Below are positions 53,171 through 61,772 of a stretch of 64,000 bases of DNA, in pieces. The stretch's first letter is position 1, and the number at the start of each line of letters is the position of its first letter. Under the pieces are notes generated by a model. It was given only the letters and a program-made list of their open reading frames with translations, searched no databases and had not been told where the DNA came from. Location: positions 186,001 through 250,000 of the forward strand of contig BMSM01000004.1 in the NCBI GenBank assembly GCA_014649155.1. Reading direction: 5' to 3'. Position numbers and translations under genes: made by a program. The DNA is from Streptomyces griseoviridis (lineage in GTDB: Bacteria > Actinomycetota > Actinomycetes > Streptomycetales > Streptomycetaceae).

Positions 53171-54292
53171 TCAGATCCGGCGTCGGGCCCTGCGTGCCCG
53201 GCGGACCACCGCCGCCGCGCCCAGCAGGGCCACCGTCGCGCCCGCCGCGCCCGCCGCCGTCGCGTCCTTGCGGCCCAGGCGCCGCCCGGCGACCGTGTGC
53301 CGGCCGGACACCTCTTCGAGCAGCTCGGCGAGGACCTCCTCGTTGGTGTACTTCGGCCGCCACCCGGCGTCGTGCAGCCGGCTGCCGCTGACCACCCAGG
53401 GGTACATGGTGTAGGCGAGGTCCCCGGCCGGGGAGGGCGTGAGCCCGATGCGGTGCAGCCGGGCCGCCGCGCCCAGGGCCACCGCGGACGGCAGCTCCAT
53501 GCGGCGGATGCCGCTCAGCTCCTCGACCTCCTCCTGCTCCAGCCAGCCGTCGCAGCCGACGGCCAGCTCGCCGTCGACCTTCTCCAGGGCGGCGTACTCC
53601 AGCGCGCCGCACAGGTCGTCGACGTGGCAGAACTGCCAGGCGGGCCGCGACCCGGCCACCACGAGCAGCCGGGGCGACTCGAAGTACCTGGTCAGCGCCG
53701 TGTCGGTGCCGCCGACCAGGACGGCGGGGCGCACGACGGTGACATTCAGCCCAGGGTGCGCGCGGGGCGCGCGGCGGGCGAGGCGCTCGATCTCCAGCAG
53801 GTCGCCGACGCCGGTGGCCTCGGCGGTGGCGCGCAGCTCGGCGTCCTCCGACAGGGGCAGCTCGTTGTCCGGCAGGGCGCCGTAGACCATCGCGGAGGTG
53901 CACAGCACCACGCGGTGCACGCCGGCCGCCGCGGCGGCGGTCAGCACGGTCTGCGTCCCCCGGACGTTGTAAGCCGTCCGGGCGGCGGCGTCGGTCTCCA
54001 GGTCCAGGTCGAGCGCGAGGTGCACCACGACGTCGGCGCCGCGCAGCTTGTCGGCGATGGCCGGGTCCCGCACGTCCAGGACGTGCCACCGCGCGTCCGC
54101 GCACTCGCCGCGCCGCTCGTCGATCGCCACGACCTGCTTGACCTCGTCGGACGCGGCGAGCCGGGCGGTGAGCAGGGCGCCGGTGCCGGACGCGGCGCCG
54201 GTCACCGCGACGACGGGTCCCCGCGCCACGCGGGCGGACGGGCTGGTTGACTGGTTTCGCGCTGCGCGAACCTGCGGATCTGGGGAACTCAC
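53171..54292 (-). CDS. NAD-dependent epimerase/dehydratase-like SDR protein
   Basis: A 373-residue extended SDR protein. The Rossmann motif is TGAASGTG near residue 33 and the region CTSAMVYGALPDN carries SxxxY, but the Lys of YxxxK is not evident. The C-terminus (about 325-373) is a hydrophobic Ala-rich stretch and then a very basic tail (RRARRARRRI), suggesting a peripheral or single-pass membrane link. The GTG at 54292 has GGAG upstream; an in-frame GTG at 54325 is an alternative. Substrate unknown. Confidence 0.85.
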   Translation of the reverse strand: MSSPDPQVRAARNQSTSPSARVARGPVVAVTGAASGTGALLTARLAASDEVKQVVAIDERRGECADARWHVLDVRDPAIADKLRGADVVVHLALDLDLETDAAARTAYNVRGTQTVLTAAAAAGVHRVVLCTSAMVYGALPDNELPLSEDAELRATAEATGVGDLLEIERLARRAPRAHPGLNVTVVRPAVLVGGTDTALTRYFESPRLLVVAGSRPAWQFCHVDDLCGALEYAALEKVDGELAVGCDGWLEQEEVEELSGIRRMELPSAVALGAAARLHRIGLTPSPAGDLAYTMYPWVVSGSRLHDAGWRPKYTNEEVLAELLEEVSGRHTVAGRRLGRKDATAAGAAGATVALLGAAAVVRRARRARRRI

Positions 54293-54484
54293 CGGGCGTC
54301 TCCAGCGGTTGTCTTCAGTACGCACGCGGTGACGCGTCCGTACCAGGTGGCATCCATCCTGCCGCAGGCCGTCAGTCGGCGAAGCACCGAGGCCCGATCC
54401 GCCCCGGGTGTCTACGCTGGGTGGTGAATGTCGGGCAGCCGTGCCGCCGGAGAGAACCGGCGGCCCTACCAGCCGAGGAACCCC

Positions 54485-55936
54485 GTGAGTGACACCCCAT
54501 TCGGATTCGGCCTTCCGCCGGAGGAGCCGGACGACGGCGACGAGGGCAAGAAGAAGGACCAGGAGAGCGGCGGTGGTCGGGGACCGGCCAACCCGTTCGG
54601 TTTCGGGCAGCCCGGTGGAGGTCTGGGCGGCCCCGGCGCGGACAATCCGTTCGCCGCCATGTTCGGTTCGATGAACCCCACCGACCTGGGCGCCGCCTTC
54701 CAGCAGCTGGGCCAGATGCTCTCCTACGAGGGCGGCCCGGTGAACTGGGACATGGCCAAGCAGATCGCCCGCCAGACGGTCGCCCAGGGCGCACCGGACG
54801 GCACCAAGGACGCCAGCGTCGGCCCCGCCGAGCGCAGTGCCGTCCAGGAGGCCGTCCGGCTGGCGGACCTGTGGCTCGACGACGCCACCGCCCTGCCCTC
54901 GGGCGCGGGCTCCGCGGTGGCCTGGAGCCGCGCGGAGTGGGTCGAGGCGACCCTGCCCGCCTGGAAGGAGCTGGTCGACCCGGTCGCCGAGCGCGTCGGC
55001 AACGCCATGGGTGACGTCCTGCCCGAGGAGATGCAGGCCATGGCCGGCCCGCTCATCGGCATGATGCGCTCCATGGGCGGCGCCATGTTCGGCACGCAGA
55101 TCGGGCAGGCCGTCGGCGTGCTCGCCGGCGAGGTCGTCGGTTCGTCCGACATCGGCCTGCCGCTCGGCCCGGCCGGCAAGGCCGCGCTGCTCCCCGCCAA
55201 CGTCGAGCGGTTCGGCAAGGACCTGGGCGTCCCCCAGGAGGAGGTGCGGCTGTACCTCGCCCTGCGCGAGGCCGCCCACCAGCGTCTCTTCGCCCATGTG
55301 CCGTGGCTGCGCTCGCACCTGTTCGGCGCGGTCGACGGGTACGCCCGCGGCATCAAGGTGGACACCGCCAAGCTGGAGGACGTGGTCGGGCAGTTCGATC
55401 CGCAGAACCCCGAGCAGTTGCAGGAGGCTCTCCAGCAGGGCATGTTCCAGCCGGAGGACACGCCGGAGCAGAAGACGGCCCTGGCCCGTCTGGAGACGGC
55501 TCTGGCGCTCGTCGAGGGCTGGGTGGACGCGGTGGTGCACGCCGCCGCCAAACCGCGGCTGTCCTCGGCCGACGCGCTGCGCGAGACGCTGCGCCGCCGT
55601 CGCGCCTCGGGCGGCCCGGCGGAGCAGACCTTCGCCACGCTGATCGGCCTGGAGCTGCGGCCGCGCCGGCTGCGGGACGCGTCCCGGCTGTGGGCGTCGC
55701 TGACGGACGCGCGGGGCGTCGACGGCCGGGACGGCCTGTGGGCCCACCCGGACATGCTGCCGACCGCCACCGACCTGGACGACCCGGACGGTTTCGTCCA
55801 CCGCGAGCAGCTGGACTTCTCCGAGCTGGACAAGATGCTCGGTGAGGCCGCCGGCAAGCCCGACCTGAAGAAGCGGGAGCAGCGGGAGCGGAAGGACGGG
55901 GCCGACGCCGAGGACGAGGGCGACGGCACGGAGTGA
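54485..55936 (+). CDS. Zincin-like protein (DUF2342 / zinc-dependent metalloprotease family)
   Basis: A 483-residue protein of the actinobacterial zincin_2/DUF2342 family. Residues 1-65 are a Gly/Pro/Phe-rich disordered head (PFGFG repeats). The helix LREAAHQRLFAHVPWL takes the place of a classical HExxH, which is absent, so protease activity is uncertain. The C-terminus is acidic and charged. GAGGAA precedes the GTG. The stop overlaps the Nudix gene start (GTGA). Confidence 0.9.
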   Translation: MSDTPFGFGLPPEEPDDGDEGKKKDQESGGGRGPANPFGFGQPGGGLGGPGADNPFAAMFGSMNPTDLGAAFQQLGQMLSYEGGPVNWDMAKQIARQTVAQGAPDGTKDASVGPAERSAVQEAVRLADLWLDDATALPSGAGSAVAWSRAEWVEATLPAWKELVDPVAERVGNAMGDVLPEEMQAMAGPLIGMMRSMGGAMFGTQIGQAVGVLAGEVVGSSDIGLPLGPAGKAALLPANVERFGKDLGVPQEEVRLYLALREAAHQRLFAHVPWLRSHLFGAVDGYARGIKVDTAKLEDVVGQFDPQNPEQLQEALQQGMFQPEDTPEQKTALARLETALALVEGWVDAVVHAAAKPRLSSADALRETLRRRRASGGPAEQTFATLIGLELRPRRLRDASRLWASLTDARGVDGRDGLWAHPDMLPTATDLDDPDGFVHREQLDFSELDKMLGEAAGKPDLKKREQRERKDGADAEDEGDGTE

Positions 55937-56448
55937 GCCTTCACGACGACGCGGTCCTCGTCCTCAAGGGGTACGAGGACCAGGACGAGCTGCGCCAGGT
56001 GTACCTCGATCACCTGGCGGCGCATCCGGACGGCCTGTGGAAGTCCTGCGGCGACGGGCACGTCACGGCGAGCGCCCTGGTGATCGACCCCGCGCGCGAG
56101 CGGGTCCTGCTGACCCTGCACAGGAAGCTGCGGATGTGGCTGCAGATGGGCGGGCACTGCGAGCCGGAGGACGCCACGCTCGCCGCGGCCGCGCTGCGCG
56201 AGGGCACCGAGGAGTCCGGTGTCGCCGGGCTCACCCTGCTCCCCGGCGGCCCGGTGCGGCTGGACCGGCACCACACGCCGTGCGCCTGGCACCTGGACGT
56301 CCAGTACGCGGCCCTGGCCCCGGCCGGCGCGGTGGAGGCGATCAGCGACGAGTCGCTGGACCTGCGCTGGTTCGGCTACGACGAGGTAGCGGAGGTCGCC
56401 GACGACTCCGTCGTCCGGCTCCTCGCGGCCACCCGCGCCAGGCTCTGA
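55933..56448 (+). CDS. Nudix hydrolase
   Basis: A 171-residue Nudix-fold protein. The Nudix box is present in a slightly stretched form, GGHCEPEDATLAAAALREGT followed by EESG, with the metal-binding RE...EE retained. It would hydrolyse a nucleoside diphosphate derivative or similar; the substrate is unknown. It is translationally coupled to the zincin-like gene and followed by a remarkable 25-bp hairpin. Confidence 0.9.
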   Translation: MSLHDDAVLVLKGYEDQDELRQVYLDHLAAHPDGLWKSCGDGHVTASALVIDPARERVLLTLHRKLRMWLQMGGHCEPEDATLAAAALREGTEESGVAGLTLLPGGPVRLDRHHTPCAWHLDVQYAALAPAGAVEAISDESLDLRWFGYDEVAEVADDSVVRLLAATRARL

Positions 56449-56449
56449 C

Positions 56450-56501
56450 GGCGTACGGGTAAGGGGCGAGCACCCAGGTGCTCGCCCCTTACCCGTACGC
56501 C
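56450..56501. terminator. Perfect 25-bp stem bidirectional terminator
   Basis: 25 bases at 56450-56474 are exactly complementary to 56477-56501, with only CA between them. It fills the gap between the convergent Nudix and AIM24 genes. The stem has no mismatch, which is rare even in streptomycetes. Confidence 0.93.
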
Positions 56502-56506
56502 TCGGG

Positions 56507-57262
56507 TCAGCTCCAGACGTTGCCCTGGTTCTGACCGCGTGCCCCCTGCTGGCCCACGCCGTACTGGGCGGCCGGTCCGCCGCCGATCGCCGCGTTCTGC
56601 GGCGGCAGCAGCTCACTGGGCTGCACGAGGGCGAAGCCGCTGCCCATGAAGCTCAGCTCCCAGCCCTCGCCGGTGTTGCCGCGGCGCCGGAACACCCCCG
56701 AGGAATGGGTCTGGGCCTGCATCTGCACCCGCAGCCCGGTGGACCAGGCGACGATCGCGTCCGCGTCGCAGTTGACGTACGTGTCCGGCGTCACCCGCAT
56801 CAGCAGCGGCGCGCCCGAGGTCATCAGCGCGATCCGGCCGCGGCCGGTGATGTTGAGCTGGTACTTCCCCGAGCCGGAGATGCCGTACAGGCTGTCCACG
56901 GCGATGACCTCGTGGTGCAGGGAGGAGTCCATCGCCAGCACATAGGCGCTGTCGACGGTGAGGCCCTCCTGCTCGACGTCCAGGACGTGGATCTGCTGGG
57001 CCAGGTTGGCGAGGTAGACCGTGCCCTGCCCGTGGCAGCGCATCAGGTCCAGGCCCTCGCCCGTGCGGGCACGCGCGCGTGCCTGGCCGCGGCTCCGGAA
57101 CTCGGCGTCGAACTCGACGAGCCCCTGGTAGGCGACCATCGTGCCCTTGCGGGCGAGGATGTCGTCGTGGCCCTCCAGGGCGACGCGGAGCATCTGCTTG
57201 TTCTGGAGGCTCCAGCGCTCCGGGGACTGCTGGTCGTTGTAGGCGAAAAGCGGGCTCTGCAT
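56507..57262 (-). CDS. AIM24-family protein 1
   Basis: A 251-residue AIM24-fold (TRAP-like beta-prism) protein. It shows the family order: KGTMVAYQGLVEFDAEF, GEGLDLMRCHGQGTVYLA, VDSAYVLAMDSSL and DADAIVAWSTGLRVQ. A C-terminal Gly/Gln-rich tail (about 225-251) is disordered. GGGGGAG precedes the ATG. It is the last of three minus-strand genes with 13- and 16-bp gaps. The family's bacterial function is unknown. Confidence 0.92.
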   Translation of the reverse strand: MQSPLFAYNDQQSPERWSLQNKQMLRVALEGHDDILARKGTMVAYQGLVEFDAEFRSRGQARARARTGEGLDLMRCHGQGTVYLANLAQQIHVLDVEQEGLTVDSAYVLAMDSSLHHEVIAVDSLYGISGSGKYQLNITGRGRIALMTSGAPLLMRVTPDTYVNCDADAIVAWSTGLRVQMQAQTHSSGVFRRRGNTGEGWELSFMGSGFALVQPSELLPPQNAAIGGGPAAQYGVGQQGARGQNQGNVWS

Positions 57263-57278
57263 GGTGTTCTGCTCCCCC

Positions 57279-57959
57279 TCAGCCCCGGACCCGGAGACGG
57301 TCGGTGCTGTCCTCACTGGGCTGGACGACGACGATGCCCTGACCGGAGAAGGCCATCTGGTAGGCCTCGCCGCTGCCGCGGCCGATCAGCGACCCGGCTT
57401 TGAAGCTGCGCTTGCCCTTGACCTTCAGGTTCGGCGACCAGGCGACGAGCGCGTCCGGGTCGACGTACGTCTCGTCCTCGCCGCCGCCGCAGTCGACGAC
57501 GATCGGCTTGCCCCGCGAGGTGAGCGCCACCCACCCCTGGCCGGAGATCTTCGTGTTCCACAGCCCCTGCCCGGCGAACTTCGCCAGGCCCTTGACCCGC
57601 TCCACGCCCCAGGTGAGCTGCGCGTCGAAGGCCAGCAGGTTGGTGGCGTTGACGGAGATCCCGTCGCCGTCGAGCTGGATCACGACGACGTCGGCGCCGT
57701 AGTCGGCGAGGTAGAGCAGGCCGTCGCCGGAGCACTTCATCAGGGGCGCGCCCTCGCCGGTCATCCAGTCCTTGGCGATCTGCCGGACGGCGGGCGGGTT
57801 GGGCTCGTACTGCACGAAGCCCTCGTAGGCGACCATCGAGCCCACGCGCGCGAAGAGGTCGTTGCCGGTCTGCAGGGCGACCTTGAGCATGTGGTCGCCG
57901 TGGTTCTCCATGCGGGCGGTGACCGGTGCGGGGGCGTAGCCCGCGAGCGGCTGGTTCAT
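57279..57959 (-). CDS. AIM24-family protein 2
   Basis: A 226-residue AIM24-fold protein, paralogous to its neighbours (RVGSMVAYEGFVQYEPN, GEGAPLMKCSGDGLLYLADYG, VNATNLLAFDAQLTW, DPDALVAWSPNLKVKGK). It lacks long tails, so it is the minimal domain. It sits in the middle of the operon. Confidence 0.92.
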   Translation of the reverse strand: MNQPLAGYAPAPVTARMENHGDHMLKVALQTGNDLFARVGSMVAYEGFVQYEPNPPAVRQIAKDWMTGEGAPLMKCSGDGLLYLADYGADVVVIQLDGDGISVNATNLLAFDAQLTWGVERVKGLAKFAGQGLWNTKISGQGWVALTSRGKPIVVDCGGGEDETYVDPDALVAWSPNLKVKGKRSFKAGSLIGRGSGEAYQMAFSGQGIVVVQPSEDSTDRLRVRG

Positions 57960-57972
57960 GTCGGGCGCTCCC

Positions 57973-59574
57973 TCAGATCTCGTACGGCTGGACGACGATG
58001 AAGTTGCCGGGCGCTCCCCGGAACTGGAGGTTCACGCTCTCGCCGGTGTCGCCGGGGTAGGAGTTGCGGCGCATCCGCACCTGGCTGGAGACGATGACCT
58101 GGGCGGCGGCCGACCAGGCGACGACCGCGTTGCAGTCGGCGAACGTGGTGGGGGTGACCGGCAGGACCACCGGCGTGCCGTGGGTCTTGAGGACGAGCGT
58201 GCCGGTGCCCTGGAACTGCATCGTGAACAGCGCGCCGCCGGGGATGCCGTGGCCCTCGATCCGGCGTACCTCGTACTGGAGGCTCTCGTCGAACGCCAGC
58301 ACGTTCTCCGCGGAGACGCAGACGGCGTCGCCCTGGAGCTCGATGGGGTGGAGCATCGTGGAGCTGTCGGCGAAGAACACCTGGCCCTTGCCGGTGCAGC
58401 GCATGAGCTGCATCTCCTGGCCGGTGGCGTTGCCGACGATCCGGCCGGCGAATCCGGCGCCCTTGTAGCTGAAGTCGACCTTGCCCTGGTAGAGCACCAT
58501 GCTGCCCTGCCGGGCCAGCACGGGCTGGTCGCCGAGGCCGAGGTCGACCCGGACCAGCTTGTCGTTCTGCTGCGTCCAGCGCTGCCCGGTGGGCGTCTCC
58601 CGGAACTTCTGGAGGGCGGCCCCGACCCCGGCGGGCTGCGGCGCTCCCTGCGGGATGGTCTGGGGCGGTACGGCGCCCTGGGGTGCGCCGTAGGGGGCCT
58701 GCCCGCCGTGGCCCGGGGGCGGGCTCTGGGGTGCCGGGGCGGGGTGCGGGACCTGCGGCCGGCCGTAGCCCGGGGGCAGCGGGGCGGTCTGGTCGGGCGC
58801 CTGGGGGTACGGCTGCTGCTGCACCGGCTGGCCGTGCGGCACGGGGGCCGGGGCGGGCGGGGGCGTGGGGGCCGGCGGAGGGGCGAAGCCCTGGGCGGCG
58901 GGCCGGGGCGCCGGAGCGGGGGGCGCGGGCGGGGCGGCGGGGACGCCGAACGCCGGGGGCTGCGGGGCCGGCGCGGGCGGGGCGAACCCGGGGACGGCAC
59001 CGGTCCCCGGGTCCGCGGCCGGCTGTGCGGGCTCGGGAGTCTCCTCCTCCGCCACCTCACCGCCGAAGTTCTTCAGCAGCGCGTCCAGGCCGCCGTCGAA
59101 GCCCTGCCCGACGGCCGCGAACCGCCAGACGTCCTTCAGGTAGAAGTCGCCGAGCATCACGGCCCGCTCGGTGGAGAACTCCGAGCCGTCGAACGGATAG
59201 CGGGCCACCTCCTCGCCGCCCGCGACGATGCGGAGGTACCCGGGGCCGATCTGCGACATCTGCCCGGCGCCGTCGAGCGTCGCCGTGAAGGACAGCTTCT
59301 GGATCTGCGGCGGGATCCGCTCCAGGGTGACGCGGAAGGACTCCGTGTCCCCGGCCTGCGCCCCCAGGAGCTGAATGGACTCCTCGGGGGACTTCGGCTG
59401 GTTGTAGAAGATGAAGTACCGGTCGTCCGAGAGCCGTTCGTCGGCGTCCAGACCGAAGCAACTGATGTCGAAGGTCAGCCCGGGGCCGGAGATCTGCACA
59501 CCTACGTACAGATCCGTGCCCGCGGTGAGATCGCTGATCCTGGCCTTGTGGCCGCGTTGGAATTCCCTGGCCAT
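57973..59574 (-). CDS. TerD-AIM24 fusion protein
   Basis: A 533-residue two-domain protein. Residues 1-180 are a TerD tellurite-resistance/stress domain (ISCFGLDADERLSDDRYFIFYNQ, the Ca-binding Asp cluster; LGDFYLKDVWRF). A Pro/Ala/Gln-rich linker spans about 190-325. Residues about 330-533 are an AIM24 domain (RQGSMVLYQGKVDFSYKG, QGDAVCVSAENVLAFDESL, DCNAVVAWSAAAQV). GGGGGAC lies before the ATG. It is the first gene of the AIM24 operon, linking Ter-type stress signalling with AIM24. Function is unknown. Confidence 0.93.
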   Translation of the reverse strand: MAREFQRGHKARISDLTAGTDLYVGVQISGPGLTFDISCFGLDADERLSDDRYFIFYNQPKSPEESIQLLGAQAGDTESFRVTLERIPPQIQKLSFTATLDGAGQMSQIGPGYLRIVAGGEEVARYPFDGSEFSTERAVMLGDFYLKDVWRFAAVGQGFDGGLDALLKNFGGEVAEEETPEPAQPAADPGTGAVPGFAPPAPAPQPPAFGVPAAPPAPPAPAPRPAAQGFAPPPAPTPPPAPAPVPHGQPVQQQPYPQAPDQTAPLPPGYGRPQVPHPAPAPQSPPPGHGGQAPYGAPQGAVPPQTIPQGAPQPAGVGAALQKFRETPTGQRWTQQNDKLVRVDLGLGDQPVLARQGSMVLYQGKVDFSYKGAGFAGRIVGNATGQEMQLMRCTGKGQVFFADSSTMLHPIELQGDAVCVSAENVLAFDESLQYEVRRIEGHGIPGGALFTMQFQGTGTLVLKTHGTPVVLPVTPTTFADCNAVVAWSAAAQVIVSSQVRMRRNSYPGDTGESVNLQFRGAPGNFIVVQPYEI

Positions 59575-59682
59575 GCGTACGACCGTCCCCCATCCCGAAA
59601 ACAAGTGCGTCGCGTCAGGCTAACCGCAAAGGCTGACACCGCCCGAAGCCGGTACGGAGCCGGTACGGACCGCCCGCGGGTG

Positions 59683-60279
59683 TCAGCGCTCGCGAGCCCC
59701 CGGCACGTGCGGCAGGCGGTCGGCGGCGACCACGCCTTCGAGGTAGCCCCGGGCCCGTTCGGTCCGCGGGTACGCCTCCAGCAGGCGCCAGAAGTCGGGA
59801 CCGTGTCCGGGAACCAGCAGGTGGGCCAGTTCGTGCAGGAGGACGTAGTCGACGACGTACTCGGGCATCCCCTGGAGCCGGTGGGAGAGGCGGATGCTCC
59901 CCTCCGCGGGGGTGCACGAGCCCCAGCGCGTGTTCTGGTTGGTGACCCAGCGGACCGAGCCGGGGCGCGCGCGTCCCTCGAAGTACTGGGCGGAGAGCCG
60001 CTGCGCGCGTTCGGCCAGCTCCGTGTCGCCGAGGACCCGCTTGCTCTCCTGGGCCTCCAGTTTGCCGAGCATGACGTCGACCCAGCGCTTCTCCTCCGCC
60101 TCGGACATCCGGGCGGGGATCAGCACGATGGTGCGGTCGCCCTCGCGGTAGGCGGAGACCGTCCTGCGGCGGCGGGTGCTCCGGCGCACCTCGATCGCGC
60201 GCGCGCCCGCGCCACCGGGCGGCTCGCCGGCGGGCAGGCGTCGTGGCGTTCCGGCACGGTGCAGTGGGTCGGCGGACAC
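59683..60279 (-). CDS. YgjP-like (SprT/DUF45) metallopeptidase
   Basis: A 198-residue protein. HELAHLLVPGHGPDFW holds the zinc HExxH and the third His, and NQNTRWGSCTPAEGSIRLS is the family signature. YgjP-type proteins are predicted zinc peptidases. The N-terminal 40 residues are basic. The GTG at 60279 is the likely start. It is separated from the ThiF-like gene by a 266-bp divergent region with no obvious motif. Confidence 0.92.
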   Translation of the reverse strand: MSADPLHRAGTPRRLPAGEPPGGAGARAIEVRRSTRRRRTVSAYREGDRTIVLIPARMSEAEEKRWVDVMLGKLEAQESKRVLGDTELAERAQRLSAQYFEGRARPGSVRWVTNQNTRWGSCTPAEGSIRLSHRLQGMPEYVVDYVLLHELAHLLVPGHGPDFWRLLEAYPRTERARGYLEGVVAADRLPHVPGARER

Positions 60280-60545
60280 GCCCCGACGTTACCCGCTGCG
60301 CCCGGGGAAGTCCCGGTTCCGGACGGTTCCCGGCGGCTCGCCCACCGGATCGCGCCCCCGGCACCACCCGTGCGCCGGGGGGCGACCGGGGCCGGGAGAC
60401 CTCCCGCTACCAGTACGACAATCATCCACCGCCTGTGGATAACTTTCGGCACGCTCCGACCGGACCGGGCATGCTGGCACGCGTCGGCCCGCTCTCGACC
60501 ACCGGGCCGGCCCACGGGGAGCACGAGAGCGTACGGGGGCCTGAC

Positions 60546-61772
60546 ATGCATCCGATGGTGAAACCCGCGCTGCGGCGCGGCTGGCGGGATCTCAACACCG
60601 TGCAGTTCGGGATGGCCCCGGCGCACGCGCTGACGCTGGGACCGGTGGACCTGGCGACGGGCAGCTTCCTCGACCTGCTCGACGGCACCCGCGGGCTGCC
60701 ACTGCTGCGCGAGGAGGGACACAAGATGGACCTGCCCGAGGGCCATGTCGACCTGCTGGTCGAACGGCTGTCACGGGCCGGGCTCCTCGACGACGCCCGT
60801 GGCGGCGGGCCGGCCGCCGACGCCCTCCGCGAGGACGAGGAGGCCCTGGACCGGCTCCGCCCGGACCTGGCGTCGCTCTCCCTGACCACCTCGGAGCCGG
60901 GGGCTGCCATGGGACGGCTCGCCGCCCGCCGTGCCCAGCGCGTGCAGGTCAGAGGTGCGGGCCGGGTGGGTGCCGTACTGGCGTCGCTGTTGTCGGGCGC
61001 CGGGATCGGCGAGGTCGACGTGCTCGACGGCGGTCGCGTCGAGCCGTGGGACGTCGCTCCGGGCGGGCTCCCCGCCGAGTCGGTGGGCGACCGGCGGTCC
61101 GACTCCGCCCGCCGTGCCGTGCGCCGGGCGGCGCCTGGCCGCCCGGCCCGCCGCGGGCCCGCGGCACCACCCGAGGACGGCGGCCCGGGATTCTCCCTGG
61201 TGGTCCTGGCTCCGCGCGACGACATCGCCGTGCACGCGCCCCCACCGTCCGCCGCCGACCCCTTCATGGCCGTCGGCACCCCTCATCTGTACGCCGGGGT
61301 GGCGGAGGGCACCGGCATCGTCGGCCCCTTCGTCCTGCCGGGCGAGACGGGCTGCGCGGGCTGCCTCCAGGAGCACCGCACCGACCGGGACCCGGCCTGG
61401 CCCCGGCTGATCAGCCAGTGGCGTTCCGGCTCCCAGCGCCGGGTACGGCCCTGCGATCTGGCGCTGGCCACCACGGTCGCCGGACTCGCCGCCGCACACG
61501 CCCTCGCGTTCCTGGACGGCCACCTGCCCTCCAGCGCGGGCACCCGCTGGGAGGCCGCTCTGCCCGGCCTCAACTGGCACGCCCGGCAGATCCCGGCCCA
61601 TCCCGGGTGCCCTTGCGGCGCGGCGGGCAGGACCGAAGAGGAAGGTGAGCGGGAACACGTCGCCAGGAAGGGCGACCGGCGCGAGACAATGGCGGGGCAA
61701 CGGCCGTCAGCCGGCGTACGACGCGAGGCAGGGGCGGCTCGGCCGGCCGGCACTTGGAGGGCGCATGTCTGA
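60546..61772 (+). CDS. ThiF/E1-like protein with a possible RiPP-recognition N-terminus
   Basis: A 408-residue protein. Residues 1-90 (MVKPALRRGWRDLNTVQFGM, FLDLLDGTRGLPLLREE) resemble the winged-helix, PqqD-like leader-binding module of TOMM cyclodehydratase proteins. Residues about 135-345 are a ThiF/E1 fold (RGAGRVGAVLASLLSGAGIG, EVDVLDGGRVEPWDV). A zinc site uses CAGC and CPC pairs. No precursor peptide, cyclodehydratase partner or RiPP transporter is nearby. Its 3' end overlaps the kinase gene by eight bases. Role unknown. Confidence 0.82.
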   Translation: MHPMVKPALRRGWRDLNTVQFGMAPAHALTLGPVDLATGSFLDLLDGTRGLPLLREEGHKMDLPEGHVDLLVERLSRAGLLDDARGGGPAADALREDEEALDRLRPDLASLSLTTSEPGAAMGRLAARRAQRVQVRGAGRVGAVLASLLSGAGIGEVDVLDGGRVEPWDVAPGGLPAESVGDRRSDSARRAVRRAAPGRPARRGPAAPPEDGGPGFSLVVLAPRDDIAVHAPPPSAADPFMAVGTPHLYAGVAEGTGIVGPFVLPGETGCAGCLQEHRTDRDPAWPRLISQWRSGSQRRVRPCDLALATTVAGLAAAHALAFLDGHLPSSAGTRWEAALPGLNWHARQIPAHPGCPCGAAGRTEEEGEREHVARKGDRRETMAGQRPSAGVRREAGAARPAGTWRAHV

